A stretch of 64,000 nucleotides of DNA, from assembly GCA_004431415.1 (NCBI GenBank), contig QPMI01000044.1:480321-544320 (forward strand), given 5' to 3'. Position numbers and translations under genes: made by a program. Under the pieces are notes generated by a model. It was given only the letters and a program-made list of their open reading frames with translations. It did not search any database and had not been told where the DNA came from. Every line of letters starts with the position of its first letter. Positions within the stretch are counted from its first letter, which is position 1. Source of the stretch: Cyanophora paradoxa. Taxonomy: Eukaryota; Glaucocystophyceae; Cyanophorales; Cyanophoraceae. Of the stretch, positions 63,001 to 64,000 are shown in pieces.

Positions 63001-63886
63001 CCGATATACATAAAAGCGCGGGTCCTGCTTGGGATTTGGCCGCACATGTATCCGGCACTATACACCCGTGAGAGCGGTCCCGTTCACTGCGAACCCGGGC
63101 AGTCAGAAACGCTGCTCCGCACAAGTGGCTCAAGCGGCACGCACGTACGCGACGACACTCGAAGAAGAGCAGGATGACCACGACGTGATGGAAATAGTGT
63201 CGATCTGCGCGAGATCCGGTATATCAATGATTGTTCAACATGTTCCAGCGCGGCATTTAGTTCGCCGCTGGCTGCTGATCGGAAAGCCTACTGCACCGCG
63301 CCTGGGTTCAACGAACCGGGACGCCACCCTGTCCGAACACGTTCCTGTTGACCACGATCGTGGGCCCATCTGTCATGTAGAGATGCAGGTTCACTTTCCC
63401 AGTGGCGGCCTGCGCCGTCGATGTCGGGCAACACGCGATCAGATGCAGATCTACAACATGGACAGGAGCCGCAGCAGGTGGCGCGTCCGCGGGATTGCAC
63501 GTTACAGTTCGTCCCGCCGACGGTGCAGGAGTGGATGGTAAGCTGGTCGTCGGTGGGCGAATCCCCGAATTCGAATATTCTGGAGGAAAATTTATCGCGG
63601 ATGGACGTCAGCAACACGGAGAAAAAGCATGCGGTACCGCGAGTACAACGCTTGGTTCTCCGGGATTCGGATCCAGAACTCGAAGGTCTGCAAGACAGAC
63701 AGCGCGATCGGCACAGGTGTAGGCGAGGGACGGCGAGACTGTCTCCCAACCAGCTGGGGGAGACGCACCATGGGGGTACCGAGGGGAAAAGGGCGGATAT
63801 CGGCGTAGCGCTGGGTGGAGGAGGGTGTGGACCCCGCGTTCCCGAAAAACGCCCCTGCAGGAGCTCATCAACATGAGCGAAAACAT
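36176..63886 (-). CDS. giant modular surface protein, copy B (LamG-like array, GCC2/GCC3, two TM segments)
   Basis: Paralogue of copy A, same orientation, longer at both the LamG and the GCC part. It reads right to left from at least the LamG phrase TFEFWIRIPENQ near 63.7 kb to the stop at 36176-36178. A start at the ATG 63886-63884 is possible (MFSLMLMSSCRGVFRERG, then an intron of about 80 nt), but the gene may begin beyond the window. Order: several LamG modules (63.8-57.8 kb), two ~4 kb LamG/FN3 units (57,777-49,890), the unknown middle region (to 46.3 kb), GCC repeats (46.3-39.0 kb), stalk, TM1 (about 38,795-38,735), TM2 (about 38,408-38,333), tail. Intron sites match copy A where both exist. 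It is the more complete of the two, but the region 56.7-64 kb has repeated one-base frame breaks. Likely a very large type-I-like or two-pass surface protein; function unknown. Confidence 0.6.
39000..46300 (-). other. copy B: GCC2/GCC3 repeat block, expanded
   Basis: It has the same module type as copy A but about 3 kb more. One exon (42,586-41,543) is an uninterrupted 347-codon frame with about ten modules, for example ASCIACPAGALFESLEETAA, TCVPCPAGEQTTVPLE, DQQSCEPCPFGTYRAADMSQ and DQCLPCPPNTITSDPGKDQC. A similar 300-codon frame lies at 44,390-43,488. Spacing and cysteine pattern are the classic ephrin-receptor-like repeat. Confidence 0.72.
41335..44650 (-). repeat. copy B: ~2.35-kb tandem duplication inside the GCC block
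   Basis: The segment 41,335 to about 42,300 is repeated with high similarity at about 43,690-44,650, an offset near 2,354 nt. Both copies contain the phrases LATCLSCPRGTYEKEWRCRD and QLEDQCLPCPPNTITSDPG. Copy A has only one version (13,180-13,620). In the second copy the exon that ends GMVSCQE/GMFSCQE in the others appears to be missing or altered (near 43.65 kb). Confidence 0.6.
46300..49890 (-). other. copy B: conserved middle region of unknown family
   Basis: It is collinear with 15.2-18.8 kb of copy A, including introns such as the one that ends before the GCC exon DCPQHTFAMKAGDPCTPC. Shared phrases are SWPAGLCSGARPYDFMSAAA (about 49.0 kb), AMFTWEVDPSRF (about 47.7 kb) and ANIDGSIRIYKTADWRGTRQ (about 47.3 kb). 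One base is missing near 47,408 relative to copy A (CGGTGACCAG against CGGTGACCCAG), which changes frame inside the phrase read as SYSFWVTGDRV in copy A. Confidence 0.5.
49890..53832 (-). repeat. copy B: LamG/FN3 tandem unit 2
   Basis: Same domain order as the copy A units. A clean 189-codon frame (53,255-52,686) carries a LamG core: GSWHHVALVLVVDAYYAFLD, then ELADFRVYSAALSAAQVADV and ELHYKFDTCGGTV. The third LamG has CPCSNAGCGCQGKDG in place of the CPCNHASC phrase, and the FN3/Ig-like domain closes the unit. It is visibly more diverged from copy B unit 1 than the two copy A units are from each other. Confidence 0.62.
53833..57777 (-). repeat. copy B: LamG/FN3 tandem unit 1
   Basis: The unit begins at the exon after the acceptor at 57,778-57,779, matching the 5'-most exon of copy A. 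The first LamG (57.5-56.8 kb) is broken into short frames by several one-base deletions, whereas the equivalent in unit 2 is intact. The second LamG (56,166-55,408) reads well (CWHHLALVFTASEIRTYRNG, GFRIHSAALTAAQVMESFMG), and so does the FN3/Ig-like domain (54,444-53,990). Confidence 0.58.
57778..63886 (-). other. copy B: upstream LamG-like array with broken frames
   Basis: At least five further LamG-type modules can be traced by their typical strands: FEFWIRIPENQ and IFEFGDSPTDDQLTI (63.7-63.5 kb), SLIDFGSPSTNGFAINLCDV (62.3 kb), ALTASEVLADYRYVGSAPSA (61.65 kb), VVDESGRGRHGTAVGDVV (61.45 kb), VALVVTDSLITVYFDGQATP (60.75 kb), SEALTATQVQLLYQDDPQPR (60.5 kb), AADFRIYSAALAQAQVADVL (59.28 kb), VAVPTFTLGSPFSVS then FWINPRKSQTAWACVLPS (58.9 kb). 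Adjacent strands of one domain often lie in different frames without a splice site between them, so exons cannot be joined reliably. No counterpart exists upstream of copy A. Confidence 0.5.
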
Positions 63887-63889
63887 TGT

Positions 63890-64000
63890 AGAGAGGGGGC
63901 GCAGAGGGGGCGCAGAGGGCGCAGGGGGGCGGAGAGGGCAGAGGGGAGGAAAGGAAGGGGAGGGGCGGCAGAGGGAAAGCAGGACGGGGAAGGAAAGCAG
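63890..64000. repeat. G/A-rich low-complexity tract
   Basis: The plus strand is made of AGAGGGGGCGC-like repeats that grade into GGAAAGGAAG. On the gene B strand it is a polypyrimidine tract, so it may belong to an intron or to the 5' flank. A similar tract lies upstream of copy A at 26.85-27.4 kb. Confidence 0.5.

Noticed and set aside
57778-63886. A separate gene for the 5' LamG array of copy B
   Set aside because: The module type is the same, the strand is the same, and no stop, UTR or promoter-like gap is visible before the unit starting at 57,777. Frame breaks make this uncertain, so it is kept within copy B.

Overview
This looks like nuclear DNA of a GC-rich unicellular eukaryote. Genes are split by many short introns (about 35-100 nt, GT-AG with a noticeable share of GC-AG), and there are no bacterial operons or ribosome binding sites. 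A YceD/DUF177 protein with a possible bipartite plastid-targeting leader suggests an alga, perhaps one with a secondary red plastid (ochrophyte or haptophyte). That placement is inference. Because the genes are intron-rich, real proteins appear only as broken reading frames. I joined exons by hand where splice sites and frames agreed.

Layout. (1) 1-1284, +: 3' end of a metacaspase-like gene. (2) 5667-1946, -: armadillo-repeat and coiled-coil protein. (3) 5815-7477, +: DUF177/YceD-like protein in 11 exons, divergent from gene 2 across about 147 bp. (4) 26803-7997, -: giant modular surface protein, copy A. (5) 26.85-30.37 kb: non-coding DNA with G-rich minisatellite and palindromic words. (6) 31341-30375, -: 219-aa soluble protein of unknown family, 5 exons. 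(7) 31.34-36.18 kb: non-coding DNA with GC-palindrome islands, a 7-nt tandem repeat and a possible retroelement remnant. (8) 63.9-36.18 kb, -: giant modular surface protein, copy B, paralogous to copy A and in the same orientation.

The two giant genes dominate the window. Each encodes, N- to C-terminal, LamG-like jellyroll domains including two tandem ~4 kb units that end in an FN3/Ig-like domain, a large conserved middle region of unknown family, cysteine-rich GCC2/GCC3 (ephrin-receptor-like) repeats, two predicted membrane segments, and a Ser/Ala/Pro-rich tail. Copy B has about 6 kb more LamG modules at its 5' end and an extra GCC block. Copy A stops matching copy B inside an intron at about 26,852 and seems to be a 5'-truncated duplicate. 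The far 5' part of copy B (56.7-64 kb) carries many one-base deletions relative to its own paralogous module, which points to unpolished sequence or pseudogenisation.

I saw no tRNA, rRNA, CRISPR array or intact transposon.
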